A stretch of DNA of 64,000 nucleotides from Isoetes taiwanensis (GCA_021234155.1 JAJEKV010000404.1:1-64000); one strand, 5' to 3'. Counted from the stretch's first letter, positions 1-12,246 are shown. Notes: generated by a model from the letters alone, not told the origin. Made by a program: numbers and translations.

Positions 1-3000
1 GACCTCACCTCCATTGCTGCCCCCAGGTGAGGTGCTTCCTGGTGAACAAATATTCAAAGAGATTCAAAGAAGCAAGCAGATTAGAGCTATGAAACTGAGA
101 GATCTGGAGGATAAGCAACAAAGGAGAGACTGTAAATGAGCACGAATTTCGATTGAACTTATTTATACCGAGATTAAAATAAAAGACACTAAGAATCAAA
201 GGTCTTGGAGTCTCCAAGTCATCGATCCAGAGAATTGGCAGCTACGATTCTGCCAAAGAAGCACCAAATTCTGAAGGGCCAGATTCATTTCAACTCATCA
301 ATACTCTGGTTGTCCTGGCTATGGATGGTTAGATACAATGCCAATAAATTGATCCAAGTACAAAAATTGGAGGGAATCAGTTCGAAAGGAACCAAACCCT
401 CAAAAATGAAGAATGTAATGGTCTGATAAAATAAAGCATGCAAAAAAGCATTAAAGTGCATCGTAATCCATCTATGATTTAGGAAAGCACCATTCTGGAA
501 ATTTGTAGCACCATCAATGGCATCGTTGCAGCCAACAAAAAGAATTGATTTGCCATCAAGGAGACGCCGCAGGAATAGGGCATGCCAAACTGGAAAGACT
601 TCCTCGCCACATGCGATTAGGGCTGTGCCAAAATGGATGCCAAGTGGGCCAATGAGGTTCTGCCAGCATTGCAAAATTAGGGGCTCTAATTTCGCCAATT
701 AAGGGGCCCGCACCATTGGCGAGGACCCTACCTTATTTCATATGCGTGGTATTGTCGTTTTTGGGTTTTTTATCCTATCGCTTGCTTTATTGCTGGGATT
801 CACTTCAATGGCAGAGATTTACCCATAAAAATGTACAAAAACCATGGTTAGCAGATAACGCATTATCCCTAAATCTGTAACGCATTATCTGTTAGCAAAA
901 AAAAACGAGAAATACCCTCTGCTAGTTTCGCCAGGAAAAAAAAAGAGGATTCATTTTCCCTTAAAAAAAATTTTCCACACGTCTCTCCATTCCAGAACTT
1001 CAGAAGCAGCTGCAGAAGAGTGCTGATCCGTTCCCAAGGCACTGGCCTCGTTGTCTGCTCTAGGTAAGAGCTCTGAGTTGATTGAACTTTTCTCTATTTT
1101 CTCTGAATTGGATGCTGAATGGGTTCCTGCTCTGTCCTGAATAGATTTGGCACGATTATTTGAATTGATTAGGGTGCGCCTAATTAGCTTCCAAGAGGGC
1201 GATTCAGCAGGCCATGATACAGCCAATCCGGCTAAACCCTAGGCTTCCAAAGTTTCTCTCCTTTTGAAATGGCTAAATTATCATTTTTCTGCAAAACTGA
1301 GCTTTATTAGCTTTAGCCATAAAATTTGATTGAAGGTCTAAAAAATTGCCATTTGCAAATTTTAGCCACTCTTTAATACTCTATTTTCAAGGTAGATTAG
1401 CGGCCAACCATTCTTTCTCAAGATGAATTGATCATTTGTCCAATTTAGTCCAATCGATTCCTTAAACTGACTCCCCTATGCAATTTTTACATGTTTAGCT
1501 TGATTTTTATTTGTCCTTCTATATCCTCATGACTCATTTATTTAAAGTTATTCCCGTAAAGTTAATCTGAGTTTGTAATAGTCTCCCAAAAGTTCAAAAA
1601 GTTAAGCCTTCATACTTTAGCCTCTTTGGCATGTATTATTCACACACAGCCAAAATAGCCAAAACATGTCAACCTTCTAATTCTCGGTCCAAGTTAGGCT
1701 TGGGCTCTGACCAAGCCCTAAGATTGCAGTCCACCAGCCTCCAATTATTTGGTGCATTTCATAGCATATGCATTCATATTTAATGGTATCTATAGGGATA
1801 AACTAATCTGTAAAACTCATTGCAGCCAATTAGGTTTATAAAGGATGAACACTTACTTTTAGACTTTTAGATTTGAATTTGGAAGCTAAATAGTAACAGA
1901 TCTGTCAACTTATATTTGTTGTTCATTTTAGAGGAAGAGGAGGAGAATGTTGTCTCTTCTCATGAGAAACATGCAATCCACGTGAACACCTTGGAGTTAA
2001 GGTAAGAAATGTCTTTCGATGTGATTAATAATAAGTTACACTTCAAATCTAAAATTTGAGTGAGCATGATTGCATTCCTTCTAAGGTGTTGTCTTTTGAC
2101 AGTGTGAGGGAAAAAGAGGCTACATATATATTTCTCTTGAAAATCGCGAACCTGAACCAAATGTATTCTCAACTAAACAAGTTCATGGGCGTGATGAACA
2201 AAGCAAGATATGGCAAAGAAGAACAAATCACGTCAGTGAACATTCATAAGGTTTTTCTCTATTAGTTGCTAGGAAACAGCCTGATCAAGTAGAATTTTGT
2301 GTATCAGATTTGTTTCTGGAAATTTGATCAATTTGTTGTTGTTTTTTTTTTGAAATAATGAAAAAACGTATCAATTGTAACCAATACTTATCAACTTGTT
2401 TTTTGAATGATAACATGGTATTATGTGAAATAGGTTATTATCTTACAATCTAAAACAGGGTATTATCTTACAACAAGGTATGAATTTACATTTTTTGAAT
2501 GGATACATTTTTTGAATGGAGGATTGTGCCATTAACGTAACGGAGTATTATCTTACAAATGAGGAAAAGATAAATTGTGGCCAAATACCCCAATAAATGT
2601 CAATTTTTTTCCTTCTTGTTCGATAAAAAAGGGGGATTTTACAAGCATTTTTTGTGGGGTATTTTCCGGGGGTATTGGAGCACCTTTTCCGTAGTAAGAG
2701 CAAGGATATTAATCGTCTAAAAAAGTGGACTCCAATGATCACAATTGCATTCATAGAAACAGAATATAAATGTAAACAAAATTTCTTTGCTCCGGGGAAT
2801 TTCAAACACGCTAGCAATGCACAAATTTCTCTAACTTTCCATTCAAAAGGAAACATAATCCACAGCAATTGTAGCAGGACCATACATAACCTTTATAGAA
2901 CCTGTAGCATTCTTTGTGTTTTATTACAAGTCTTCTTAGGTGAATAGTGAATATCATGTACGTGGCTTTTCTTCTACTCTTTATGTGTTTTTACAAAGCA

Positions 3001-5118
3001 GCAAATCGTCGTCCATTGCCCCTATGAAAGATGTCCTAAGCTAATTAATTTAAAATGTCTTGCTAAAAAACAAACGATCCATTAGAAGGAAGTGTGGGCT
3101 TTTTGTTGCCTTCATCTAAAAATGTAGTGAATAAAACTGCATCAAGCAGAAGCTCTGTTGTATTAAGGATATCCATGCATAGCATTGGGACAAACTTTTC
3201 AAGAAGCAAAGAGACAAATATAACATTGAAACAGAATAAAAGCTTTGTACCTAGTATCTGTGAACATGCTATAGGCCGGGACTGCACATGCATCTCTTGA
3301 GTTAGGTCATCGTCTCTTCATCACTGCAGATAGGCATGCTCAATAGAGTGTCAATGCAGAAGAAAAAGCCCACAAGATATCGACCAATTTAGAAGCACAT
3401 TGGCTTGCATGAAAAGGTTTCCAATTAAGAAATGAAATATCAATAATGGAGCAAATGTAAGAGAACACGGGACTTTTTAGAATATTGCTATGGGCAAATG
3501 AATGTAGCCCCTAACCTTGAATATTATCACAGGATATACGTGACAATGCTTAGAAATTGATGTGAAAATATAACAGTGTCATGAGATCATGAAGCATGGA
3601 TATTAATAATGCTCTCTAGCATCTGCAACTGGTTATTGGAATTCGGTATGCATTTGGGTGGCCAGCTAACAAGCATCAAAACATAAAAATGACCCTCTAA
3701 AGACTGCCTCTAATTCATAGGTAGTGACAATGTAGCACGGAACTGGAAGGTTTTCCAGCATATTTGCACAGGAATCACCTGAGACTTTACCAAAAGAAAC
3801 CTGCGTTCAATGACTGAGCAGTAATGGAAGCAAATACCTTTGGCTTTCACATACATATTCTGCAAACTCGAATATATATAAAGCTCAAGGCTACCAGAAT
3901 CCAACTTTATAATTTCTGCACAAGCATATACTCACTCTTGATAAAAACAAATAAGGACACCAGCCACCAAATGCCAGATGGCTTTCTGCAAATACACAAG
4001 ATATTGGATTGGTGTGAATAAATAGGAGAACTGGGAGATGAATCTATTCAATGAGGATGGGAAAAGCCCCCATCGTGGCTATACATAAATATAGAATGAA
4101 CATTTACAGAATGGATCGTTGTGGCTGACGGCGTTTCACCCGGATCGTTCTGCTGGCACTTCCAGAATAGCATCCCTGTTGGATGCTAGATAACTATCAT
4201 CAACAATTGGTAAGCTGGATTAGAATATGCAACAAGTTACATACCTGAAGAGTGGAGGAGGTTAACTACATAGAAGCTTTCAATGGCCAGCATCTATGAA
4301 AATCTCTCAGGCAATATTAAGTACGACATCGCAGTGCGCAACAAGTCATCAAGTGACAATTGAGTTTAGCAGCAACTAATCACTCGCCTGTCATGATCAC
4401 TTGCAGCAACTAATGCAGCTTATTGGTTTGGTCTGTGCCAGTCTTCCAGCTTGCTGTGTCGGTCTTCAGCTATACCCATATTTATAAGTGAGCATCACTT
4501 TTTAGTGTTTATGTCGTCTTGTTTTGTAAGGTATAGGTGGAATAAGAAGCACTGGGATCATGTCCTTGATAAGCTGAACACAATAGAATTTAAGCAGTCA
4601 AAACCCACTTGGCATAAATATGGACCTGGAAACCTCGAGGACACATTGCAATTAGCAAATACGTAAAAATCATACCTAACATCTAAGCATCTAAGCTTTA
4701 ATGATCCTAAAATTTTCTTAAATTCAAAAGCCGTTGAATTAGAAAGCTAACACGTTCCCTGTTTCCATAAGCAAACAGCATGCAAATGCTTTAAGCTTAG
4801 CTGATTTAAATGAGTCTTATACAATACTTCAAATGCAAGCTGATCAAAGGCATGCTCAGAAATTTAGCCTCTGTTCAAAGATAGCCTCGGATCCATCACA
4901 ACGTAAAGGATTGTATCAATGCTGAAAAGGGGATGCTGTCTTTTGCAACAACGAAGGCATGGATCAGAAGGATATGGCTGCAGCATCGTTTACCTATAGC
5001 CTAACCTAAAGGAAAGCAAAGGCATGGACTAGCCAACATAAGCGATACATGCAATCGAAGACAAATAACAACACATACCGGACCTTGAAGAGCTCATACC
5101 CACGAATGCAAATAGGTC
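1..5118. other. Intergenic, no recognised gene
   Basis: This stretch is AT-rich, with stop codons in all frames at short intervals and no protein family I recognise. A minus-strand open frame at 285-698 (137 codons) and another at 951-1226 are listed as weak possibilities only. At 845-897 the string TAACGCATTATC occurs twice as a direct repeat. No RNA gene, LTR or long tandem array was seen. Confidence 0.6.
285..698 (-). CDS. Unassigned open frame, 137 codons
   Basis: I do not recognise this protein. The frame is open for 137 codons in an AT-rich region, which is longer than most neighbours, and its N-terminal half has mixed polar and hydrophobic composition that could be coding. The C-terminal third is Phe/Leu-rich and reads like translated AT-rich DNA. 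No promoter, intron boundary or homologous neighbour supports it. It could equally be a fragment of a decayed exon or chance. Confidence 0.15.
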   Translation of the reverse strand: MAKLEPLILQCWQNLIGPLGIHFGTALIACGEEVFPVWHALFLRRLLDGKSILFVGCNDAIDGATNFQNGAFLNHRWITMHFNAFLHALFYQTITFFIFEGLVPFELIPSNFCTWINLLALYLTIHSQDNQSIDELK

Positions 5119-5684
5119 CGAAATTTTAGCCACCTTAAAATTTCGCCCTAATTCAACAACATTTTATACAGCGAAATTTTCTGTTGAACTGTGGCGGCGT
5201 TCTTGGGCGGCGCCGCCTTCTACTCTGTTTCTGCACAGCCATAGCTTCTTCATCTCTGTTTCATGCAAACGCCATAGTAGGGATGCAAATCGAAACCAGG
5301 GATGCAAAATCGAAAGGCAGGGATGCAAATCGAAAGGCGGACTGGCTGGAAACGCCGGAAAACAATTTTCCCCTGTAATCTACAAAGCTCACAATCTCTG
5401 CTTCGGTTTTAGGGTATGCAACTTCGGCTGCTTTACACAGACTCTGATCTGGCCATACTCTGATCTGATCTGATCTGATTCGGCAGTTGTGATCTATATC
5501 AGAACATTTGACGGATGGAGGTGGAGAGCAATGTTTAAGCAATAGACAGAACCAGGGCTCCTTCTGGCTGCCATAGATAGAGCTTATATCAGAAATCTGG
5601 CCGCTTACAGTGCTGCTCGAACTCTAAATCTGGCTGCATCAGAGCTCAAGAACGGGCAAAAATTTTAAGCTGGCTAAAATTTCG
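5119..5684. mobile_element. MITE-like element with 30 bp inverted ends
   Basis: The left end (5119-5148, CGAAATTTTAGCCAC...) recurs inverted at 5654-5684 with about three mismatches, enclosing roughly 500 bp without coding capacity. Each end is itself partly palindromic. The interior carries three tandem copies of a 19-21 bp unit beginning GGGATGCAAATCGAAA (5280-5338) and a short GATCT run (about 5459-5479). A non-autonomous DNA transposon is the natural reading. I could not identify a target-site duplication, so the boundaries and superfamily are uncertain. Confidence 0.4.
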
Positions 5685-5686
5685 TC

Positions 5687-5792
5687 GGAGAATTTCACTC
5701 ACCATGAAATTTCAGAAGGAAATTTCGAGCAGTGCGCCGCCAGGTCAGCTCGAAATTTCCTTCTGAAATTTCAAGGTGAGTGAAATTTCTCC
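5687..5792. repeat. Perfect-class hairpin, 44 bp arms
   Basis: Left arm 5687-5730 and right arm 5748-5792 are reverse complements with one small indel, separated by 17 bp. Both arms contain the GAAATTTC motif. It lies about 210 bp upstream of the carrier start codon and directly beside the MITE-like end at 5684. A transcript across it could fold into a long stem, so it is either a foldback transposon remnant or a small-RNA-type hairpin. Confidence 0.7.
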
Positions 5793-5826
5793 TTCCATAA
5801 AATTTTACTTTAACCTTTTCCTCTAT

Positions 5827-5920
5827 AAATGGCATAAAGGCAAAAAGATAAAAGGCAATTTTTCCTGTAATGAAAATGGCATAAAGGCAAAAAGATAAAA
5901 GGCAATTTTTCCTGTAATGA
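5827..5920. repeat. 47 bp tandem duplication
   Basis: Two adjacent copies of a 47 bp unit (5827-5873 and 5874-5920) read as identical. The unit contains GGCATAAAGGCAAAAAGATA. The array ends about 85 bp upstream of the carrier start codon, so it probably lies in its promoter or 5' leader. Confidence 0.9.
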
Positions 5921-6005
5921 AAATGCCAACCTTCTTAAGGAATGTTACATAGTCTAAGGAATAGGTTACATAGCCAAGCGACGGTTACCTAAGCCAGCAA
6001 CGGAA

Positions 6006-7098
6006 ATGGCGAATCAAGCAAATATTGAGAGTCTAGCAAATATTGAGAGTCCAGCAAATATTGAGAATATTGAGGATCAAGCAAATATTGAGAATATTGA
6101 GAATCAAGCAAATATTGCAAATCTAGAAAATCCTGAGAATGTAAAAAGACCCCTAGGGCTGGGAAATGCGGTGCCCAAAGTCCAGCTCGGAATTGTGGAA
6201 CATTTGATCTCCGGCGGCATCGCCGGTGCATTGAGCAAGACTTGCACCGCTCCATTATCTCGTCTCACCATCCTCTTTCAGATCCAGGGCATGGGCGCGA
6301 CGACTAACTTGGTCAACTCCAATGTTCTTGTTGAAGCTTCAAGAATTTTGCGAGAGGAAGGCATCAAAAGCATTCGGAAGGGGCAATGGTGCGGCAGTAA
6401 TTCATCGTTTCCCTTATACTGCCATCAGTTTCTATGCTTATGAGCAATACCAGAAGCTCTTCCTCAGGTGCTTCTCAAGTCCACTTCAAGGTCAAGGTCA
6501 AGGTCAAAATCACGGTCATACCCGAGGTCTTTATATGGCCTCCTGTCTTGTTTCAGGTGGTCTTGCTGGTTTGACTACTGCTTCGTTGAATTATCCTCTT
6601 GATCTGGTCAGAACAAGGCTCGCTGCACAAACAAACTTTATGTATTACAAAGGGATAAGCCATGCCTTGACTACTATATGTTGTGAAGAGGGATTCAAAG
6701 GATTGTACAAAGGTTTAGGGACCACACTTTTGTTTGTTGGACCAAACATCGCCGTCAACTTTTGTGCATATGAAACTCTTAAACGTTCTTGGAAATCCAG
6801 ACATCCAGAATCTTCAAATGTGGTTACCAGCCTTCTATGTGGCAGTGCAGCGGGGATTTGCTCTTCCTCTCTCACATTTCCTATTGATTTGCTAAGAAGG
6901 AGGATGCAGTTGGAAGGCGCAGGCGGTCGTGCCCATGGAGCAGGTGCATTGGGTACTCTTAAAACGATAATTAAATCAGAAGGTTTTCACGGACTATACA
7001 AGGGTATTTTGCCAGAATATGCCAAGGTCATGCCAGCTGTTGCTGTCTCATTTGCCACTTATGATTTCTTGAAGCGCATACTTACAACTAATAAGTGA
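6006..7098 (+). CDS. Mitochondrial carrier family (SLC25) protein, frameshifted
   Basis: This encodes a solute carrier of the inner mitochondrial membrane, about 363 residues, built from three repeats of roughly 100 residues. The signature prolines are visible: PLSRL near residue 83, YPLDLVRTR near 196 and FPIDLLRRR near 290, each followed by the usual Gly-x-Lys-Gly type motif. The first repeat (SKTCTAPLSRLTILFQ) matches the plant subgroup containing Arabidopsis At3g55640; its transported substrate cannot be told from sequence. The frame changes near 6381-6384 (GGGGC): removing one base joins the two halves in register. Residues 3-45 are an unusual low-complexity run of Asn-Ile-Glu units ahead of the carrier fold. 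There is no intron, whereas plant homologues usually have several, so a retrocopy is possible. Whether the frameshift is real decides gene or pseudogene. Confidence 0.85.
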
Positions 7099-8141
7099 AA
7101 CCACGATGATATGAAAAAATATGTAATGAAGAACATTTTCAAGATATATAATTCCTTGAATTGTAAAGGCTGATGTTATTTTGCACTAGCTGACAAGTGC
7201 TTATCCTAACTATAGTTTGCACATTGTACCACTTTTTTCTATTTATGGCAAATCCAAATACGCCAATGATCTATAACGTCATTTTAGGATGGTCATCTTC
7301 ATGATTGCTCGTCTTCGCTCTAATAGTGCATGAAATATTTCGAATATCATAGATCTATTTGTGAAAATCTGATTTTAGATTATATTGCATATTCCAAACA
7401 CAATTAACCAACCACCCCATGAATTCTCCAAATAATAGAAACCATGTAGTTCCTCATCCATAATGAAATCATATAGCAGTTCTTCATGCCATGTGCCTAT
7501 GAATCGTGACCTGGGACCCGTTGTCAACCTGTACCAAAAGTGAAAAATCGTTCGTCCTTGCTCCATTTGATTTATAAAATGTCTCTTTGTACTATCTGGA
7601 GATGGTCTAGAGAGAAAAAAAATAGATGTCCCTTTTTTTTTAAGGCAAGGTTTGTTTTGGATTCATACTAGGTGAAATAGATCCGAACGATGACAACTTC
7701 CAGTCAAGGAAAGTCTCATCACAAAATAGACTTTCCTTTATAGGAGGAAAGTATCATAAAAAGGATAATAAAGCATGAATTCATTAGTTAGAGAAATTTG
7801 GTTTTCTCGTTTGACCTCCAAATAAGTTGCTGTCATCTCGTATAAAGTAAGAAATTGTTCTTGTGGACCAAAATGAAGCGAGATTAAATGCAAGTTTTGC
7901 TTGCAAAAATTGTTTGCGCCAAAAATTGCATGTACAAGCATATCCCTTTGTCGACAGACCAAGAAGTTCGGAGTTCGCAAAGGGTCAGGAGTGCTCATGA
8001 AGATTGGCATTGCGATCCTCTGGACCACACGACGTGCCAAAGTTGTAAATGCATGTTGTGTGTGAACAGATGATGTTATTGTAAGAAGCAAGCTTTGGAA
8101 GGTCTACACAAGGCCCCCAAAAATTAATTTGCATTAGTAAT

Positions 8142-8600
8142 CACTACGAAAACCACTATACGCATAGTTTTCTATACAAACAATTAATAATGTCAATAAA
8201 AACTATGTACCTTCTATGATTTTGTGAAATCAATGCTAGCTTGATCATAGTTCTTATCCTAATTTTACATCTTACACTGGTTTCTTGGAATTATCACTAA
8301 TTTAGGAGGTGGTTCTTAATAATATATTGTAATATTATAATTTAGGGTGATTTCACATACTAATTATCATTATCACGTAAGTTTTGTTTAACACAGTTTT
8401 AATGCTCTCCAATTTCCTTAGCTGACTCAAAAACCATGTTCGATTTTACAAGTGTGTTATGGTTTTTCTACATAGTTATTTACCATTCTTATTAATACAA
8501 GTTAATTATGGTTGTTTTTACTATTGTCATTACTATATACCTATTTCAACACTTTTAATCGCTACTGATTTTGAGCATAGTTTCGAGTATTAACTAGTAA
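8142..8600 (+). mobile_element. Possible CACTA (EnSpm) transposon terminus
   Basis: The string CACTACGAAAACCACTAT at 8142 matches the terminal pattern of plant CACTA elements (CACTAC-purine-rich-CCACTAT). It is followed by about 450 bp in which ACTATG or its complement CATAGT recurs, as in subterminal repeats. Similar ACCAC/ACTATG-rich repeats occur at 12540-13080. I could not find the matching ...GTAGTG end or a transposase, so this may be a solo terminus or chance. Confidence 0.3.
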
Positions 8601-9225
8601 ATATCTAAATTATATATTATTATTATAATTGTTGTGGGGTCGCCATTTAGAGATAATTGGGTTTTGACGAGCAAAGCTAAGAGTAATGACATGTTATAAA
8701 CCTACATCACGTTTAGATTATTTGTAATATTTGTGCAACTCATAAGGCCTGACTTGCCAAGAAAACTTTTAATGGCCATTATGTGCAAAGACTAAATAGA
8801 ATGCTAGGAGATGCATTCAAGTTTCTCAGTATATTGATCCCAATATATCTGGGCATAGAAGTTATATCTAGTATATTTTCTACCAATGAATGCTATTAAG
8901 AGAACTCCAAGTTAATGAGCTATGCAAGGCACATTTCTACATGAGAGGTCACCATTATACAGATATGGAAGGAAGGAAGGAAGTTTATTTTAACGTCCAC
9001 GGAGGCCAGAGGCCTATGAGACGGTACATGCAGAGAACAGGCAAAAAAGCCAGCTAAGACATTATTTGATCAATCATTTCAGTATAACTATTATAGCAGA
9101 TGCCCTAATTTTAGCTCAATTTTATGGCCAGAAAATATTCCTAGGTCGTCGGATATGTCCATCCTACGACCTAGATCGTATGTTGTGGCCTCTTGGTGCC
9201 TCTTGTTTCGATTATAGTCATTTAT

Positions 9226-9365
9226 GACTGGGGCACCTATGATTTTGAAATATGGAATACAGGTTCGCCTAAGGTTTTAGAATATGAAATACTGGGACTC
9301 ATCTCTATACGAGTTCGCCTAAAGTTTTAGTAATTGAGATACGGAGACTCGAACCTCTACCAAAA
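9226..9365. repeat. Degenerate tandem repeat with tRNA-like B-box
   Basis: Two imperfect copies of a roughly 60 bp unit both contain GTTCGCCTAA followed by GTTTTAG. On the minus strand the string GGTTCGAGTC (about 9345-9357) resembles an RNA polymerase III B-box. It could be part of a decayed tRNA-derived SINE. Confidence 0.25.
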
Positions 9366-9651
9366 TAATTCAATATCTTGTTATGAATGCTTTAACCAAT
9401 GCAACCATCAAACTAGCATGCTTTTTTTTTCTCAATTGTATCTATGTTTTTTTTTTCTTTTAATAATAACTTCTTACAGAGTTACGACAAAATTAGTCCT
9501 AAATTGCAAGGGCCTTTAGGAATAGTAGAAGTGTGGCCAATGTCAATAGTTGTGGAAAATGCTAAAAGCATAACCTCATCTTTGACAAGATTTAGTTAGT
9601 CTATTATCTTTTGCAATTGTTGAAAGGAGCAGATATTACTTAAGGTTTTAT

Positions 9652-10068
9652 ATGGTTTTGGCAAGTACAAGTATGCCAAAACCGTATAATGCTGATTTCA
9701 GAAATATGGTTTTGGATTTTGTAAGGTTGTGTGATTTGTTTGTTAGAAAATTTCCAACTTCAAAGTTAAGGTTTCTATTTAGGGCAGAGGGCAGGGCGGC
9801 GTATGCAGGGCGGTGGAGTTCCGGAGGAAGGAGTAGCATTCCGAGATGGTGCGACTCCATGACAGGAGTCCATGGCCGGATTGTGCAGCCTTCCGGACAT
9901 GATGTTTTGCAGGGGCAACTGCTGGATGGTATTTCAGATAGTTGCATTTGTTTGCCAGCAAAATTACTTTGCGATGGAAAAGGGCGGTACTTGGTAAGGG
10001 CTCCATATGTGAAAATAGAGTTGCATTGTGCCTCTGTAATCTGGCATCCTGATATTACAGGATTTTAA
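9652..10068 (+). CDS. Unassigned open frame, 138 codons
   Basis: The frame is open for 138 codons, in a stretch (9780-10000) that is more GC-rich than its surroundings. I recognise no domain. Two overlapping minus-strand frames are also open through the same GC-rich stretch, so the openness may come from composition rather than selection. No splice sites or neighbouring homologue support it. Confidence 0.15.
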   Translation: MVLASTSMPKPYNADFRNMVLDFVRLCDLFVRKFPTSKLRFLFRAEGRAAYAGRWSSGGRSSIPRWCDSMTGVHGRIVQPSGHDVLQGQLLDGISDSCICLPAKLLCDGKGRYLVRAPYVKIELHCASVIWHPDITGF

Positions 10069-12007
10069 GTCTGGTGTTCTTAAATAGGTCCCATTCAGTT
10101 GGCCTTATTCATATCTGGTACCGATTGAGATCGGTGGGGTTCAAATCCCCATTCTTAGATGCAAACATATCTTTGGAAATATGTATGATGTTTTTGGACT
10201 TGTCCTATGTGCATGAGCATTTGCTTCTGAAGTTCAGAGCAATGCACACTATTGCTGTGAATCTGGCAGGGTTTCAAGTTTGTGGCCTGCAAAGGCTTCT
10301 TGTTATGTGTTGCTGTGGTTGCGTGGCTGTGTAATGTCTTCTATGGCAGATTTGCAATGATCTTTTCTGCAGTTCCTTGGAGGCAGTTCAACAAGTTCTG
10401 TGACGCTTTGTTCATGTCAGCTGGTGTTTGGAATTGATGTGCAGCTGTGTTTATGGAACAAAATGTTGTGTGAACCAATGTGCGTTGTTGCTATGCAGTC
10501 CGTGCATGTCAGAATTATATGTAACTGTAATGCTGCGAAAACATGTGTTGTGATTCAATCCATTTGGAGCTGGACTTCACTCCATGAATGTGATAGTGTG
10601 TTGTTGCTGTAATTGCACAGATGCTCAATTGTCTACTCATTGATGTCCATGTGCTTTATGTTTAAATTGACGTATTGTTTTTCATGCAATGTATGCATTC
10701 TAAGTGACTACGTTGTTGACTCTTAAGAATACGGTTGAAACCATTGGATGACATGGAAAATGGGGTTTGACCCCATCTTGTTTTTGGTTGGATGGCTGGG
10801 GTTGTGAGTTTAGGCATATCTTGTGGTATATTCCATGGATCAAGGGCTAGGAATGGACGAGTATTAGGATATATTATTTCAAAGAATTTATGCTCTTTGC
10901 CAATCTCCCTTAGGCCTTAAAATGTGGAATGTGGTTGCCAAGTTAGCTAGAAGAACGTATGTGATTTTCTTTTGAGCCATCTTTATAATTTCGCAGCGCC
11001 GAAATTTTGCCACGAATTTTATTTTGACCAACTTTATAATTTGGCACCGCCTAAATATTGCCAAGGATATGCCAATGGGTTTTAACACCATCGATGAGTT
11101 TAGAATGACCTCTGTCTGAATTGGATTCAAGATGGTATCGCTCCATGTCACAGAGATAAGGTAGTTTTTTTTAAACCCATCTACGTGTAGCCTTGTCATT
11201 TTAGGGTTCTTTTTTCAATGTACCATTTTAGGGTTTTCATTTTTAGGGTTTTTCGTTTTTCATGTTGCTTTGCGGTGCTTTTCATGTTGCTTTGAGATAG
11301 GTTAGCTTATAGTTGTTATTTAACTAGTCAGCATTAGAAAAATCGTGGTGTCTCTTTTGATTCTATGAAAAATCGCTGCAAAAATCGCTGGTGGTCAGTG
11401 AACCTAGATTTAGACTCAAGATTTTAGTCATGGTCCAATCCCGAGCTCTAGCTATGGCGGAATTAGATCATTATCCCTTGCTGCAGCGAAGAAAGCTTGG
11501 CTATGGCATCTGCAAAGGAGCTGAAAAAGAACAGTTCGGCTATGGCTCGATTGTGTTCGTGGTTGGAAATCCAAGGTTATAGAAGCGAGGTAAAAGACAT
11601 CAAAGTCGACTGAATCACTGCTTTATCAGACTGCACAAGGTAAACCAAGGTAAATTCATGTTCCTGTATTGAAATGCAGAGATTAGCCAAAAAAATAGCT
11701 CCTAGTTATGTCGACATGGATAAAGCCCGAGTGATTCTGAGACGTTAAGAATGACAAACAGCAAGGATTCAGTTCCCCTGGCTTGAAGTCCACAGTTATA
11801 AAGCAAGGATCTGTTCAATCCAGATGCAATGCTCTTGATTTTCAGGATTAATCCTTTATCCTTAAGTGCCCATTTGGCCTGTAATAGATTAAATGCAAAA
11901 AAGTTCAATTTTAGGTTAAACTTACTGTAAAATGCTGTGACAGAGTAGTATTACCTACCTTGCATCCTAGTCGGAGAGACATGTTCTAACTATGTCTCTC
12001 TTGGAGA
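10069..12007. other. Intergenic with small repeats
   Basis: No gene is recognised. At 10120-10151 a 6 bp hairpin (ACCGAT/ATCGGT) is directly followed by a perfect tRNA T-arm look-alike (TGGGG stem, TTCAAAT loop, CCCCA stem), but the rest of a tRNA cannot be folded. At about 10980-11060 two diverged copies of a roughly 55 bp unit share TTTATAATTT and a GCCGAAATTTTGCCA-like core. At 11198-11250 TTTTAGGG occurs three times. Confidence 0.5.
11198..11250 (-). promoter_or_regulatory. Cluster of three telo-box-like motifs
   Basis: TTTTAGGGTT occurs three times within about 50 bp; on the minus strand this reads AACCCTAAAA, the telo-box pattern found in promoters of plant growth and translation genes. 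No minus-strand gene starts close by, so function is unsupported. A short interstitial telomere-like tract is the alternative. Confidence 0.3.
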
Positions 12008-12246
12008 ATGGATTCAGATAGAGGAAGGAAGGGAAAGGACAACTCATGTTTTCAGGAGCAAATTAAGAATCAAGCAGAACTAACAAATGCTATAGGTAAC
12101 TTTTTGTTTTCTTATCTTCTGCTTGCACGTGTCTTAAAGGGAAGCTTCTTCTTTAATCATTTTTCATGCTTGCAGGTAGGTGGATCGCCTTCTCATTCGA
12201 TCAGACTGGATATTACATGCCTTTTCCAGAAGAGATTAAGTTTTAG
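12008..12246 (+). CDS. Possible two-exon gene for a 52-residue protein
   Basis: Exon 1 is 12008-12095 (88 bp) and exon 2 is 12176-12246, joined across an 80 bp intron with AG|GTAACT donor and TTGCAG|G acceptor after a pyrimidine-rich tract. Splicing keeps the frame and gives 52 residues ending ...GYYMPFPEEIKF and a stop; exon 2 reads much more like protein than the unspliced frame does. The N-terminus is charged and the C-terminus aromatic. I do not recognise the family. It may be the last two exons of a longer gene, or chance; expression data would settle it. Confidence 0.35.

Larger units (their letters stand above)
7099..9651. other. Intergenic, AT-rich, degenerate repeats
   Basis: No gene is recognised between the carrier stop codon and 9651. 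The carrier 3' UTR presumably occupies the first few hundred bases, but no clear polyadenylation signal stands out. From 8142 the DNA resembles a CACTA transposon end. A 9 bp inverted repeat (CTAGGTCGT) lies at 9141-9174. At 8967-8985 there is a short GGAA run. Confidence 0.6.

Noticed and set aside
10120-10151. tRNA gene
   Set aside because: A perfect T-arm look-alike and a small hairpin are present, but no pairing acceptor stem, D-arm or anticodon arm can be built.
11198-11250. Interstitial telomere array
   Set aside because: Only three separated TTTAGGG-like strings exist, so it is not an array.
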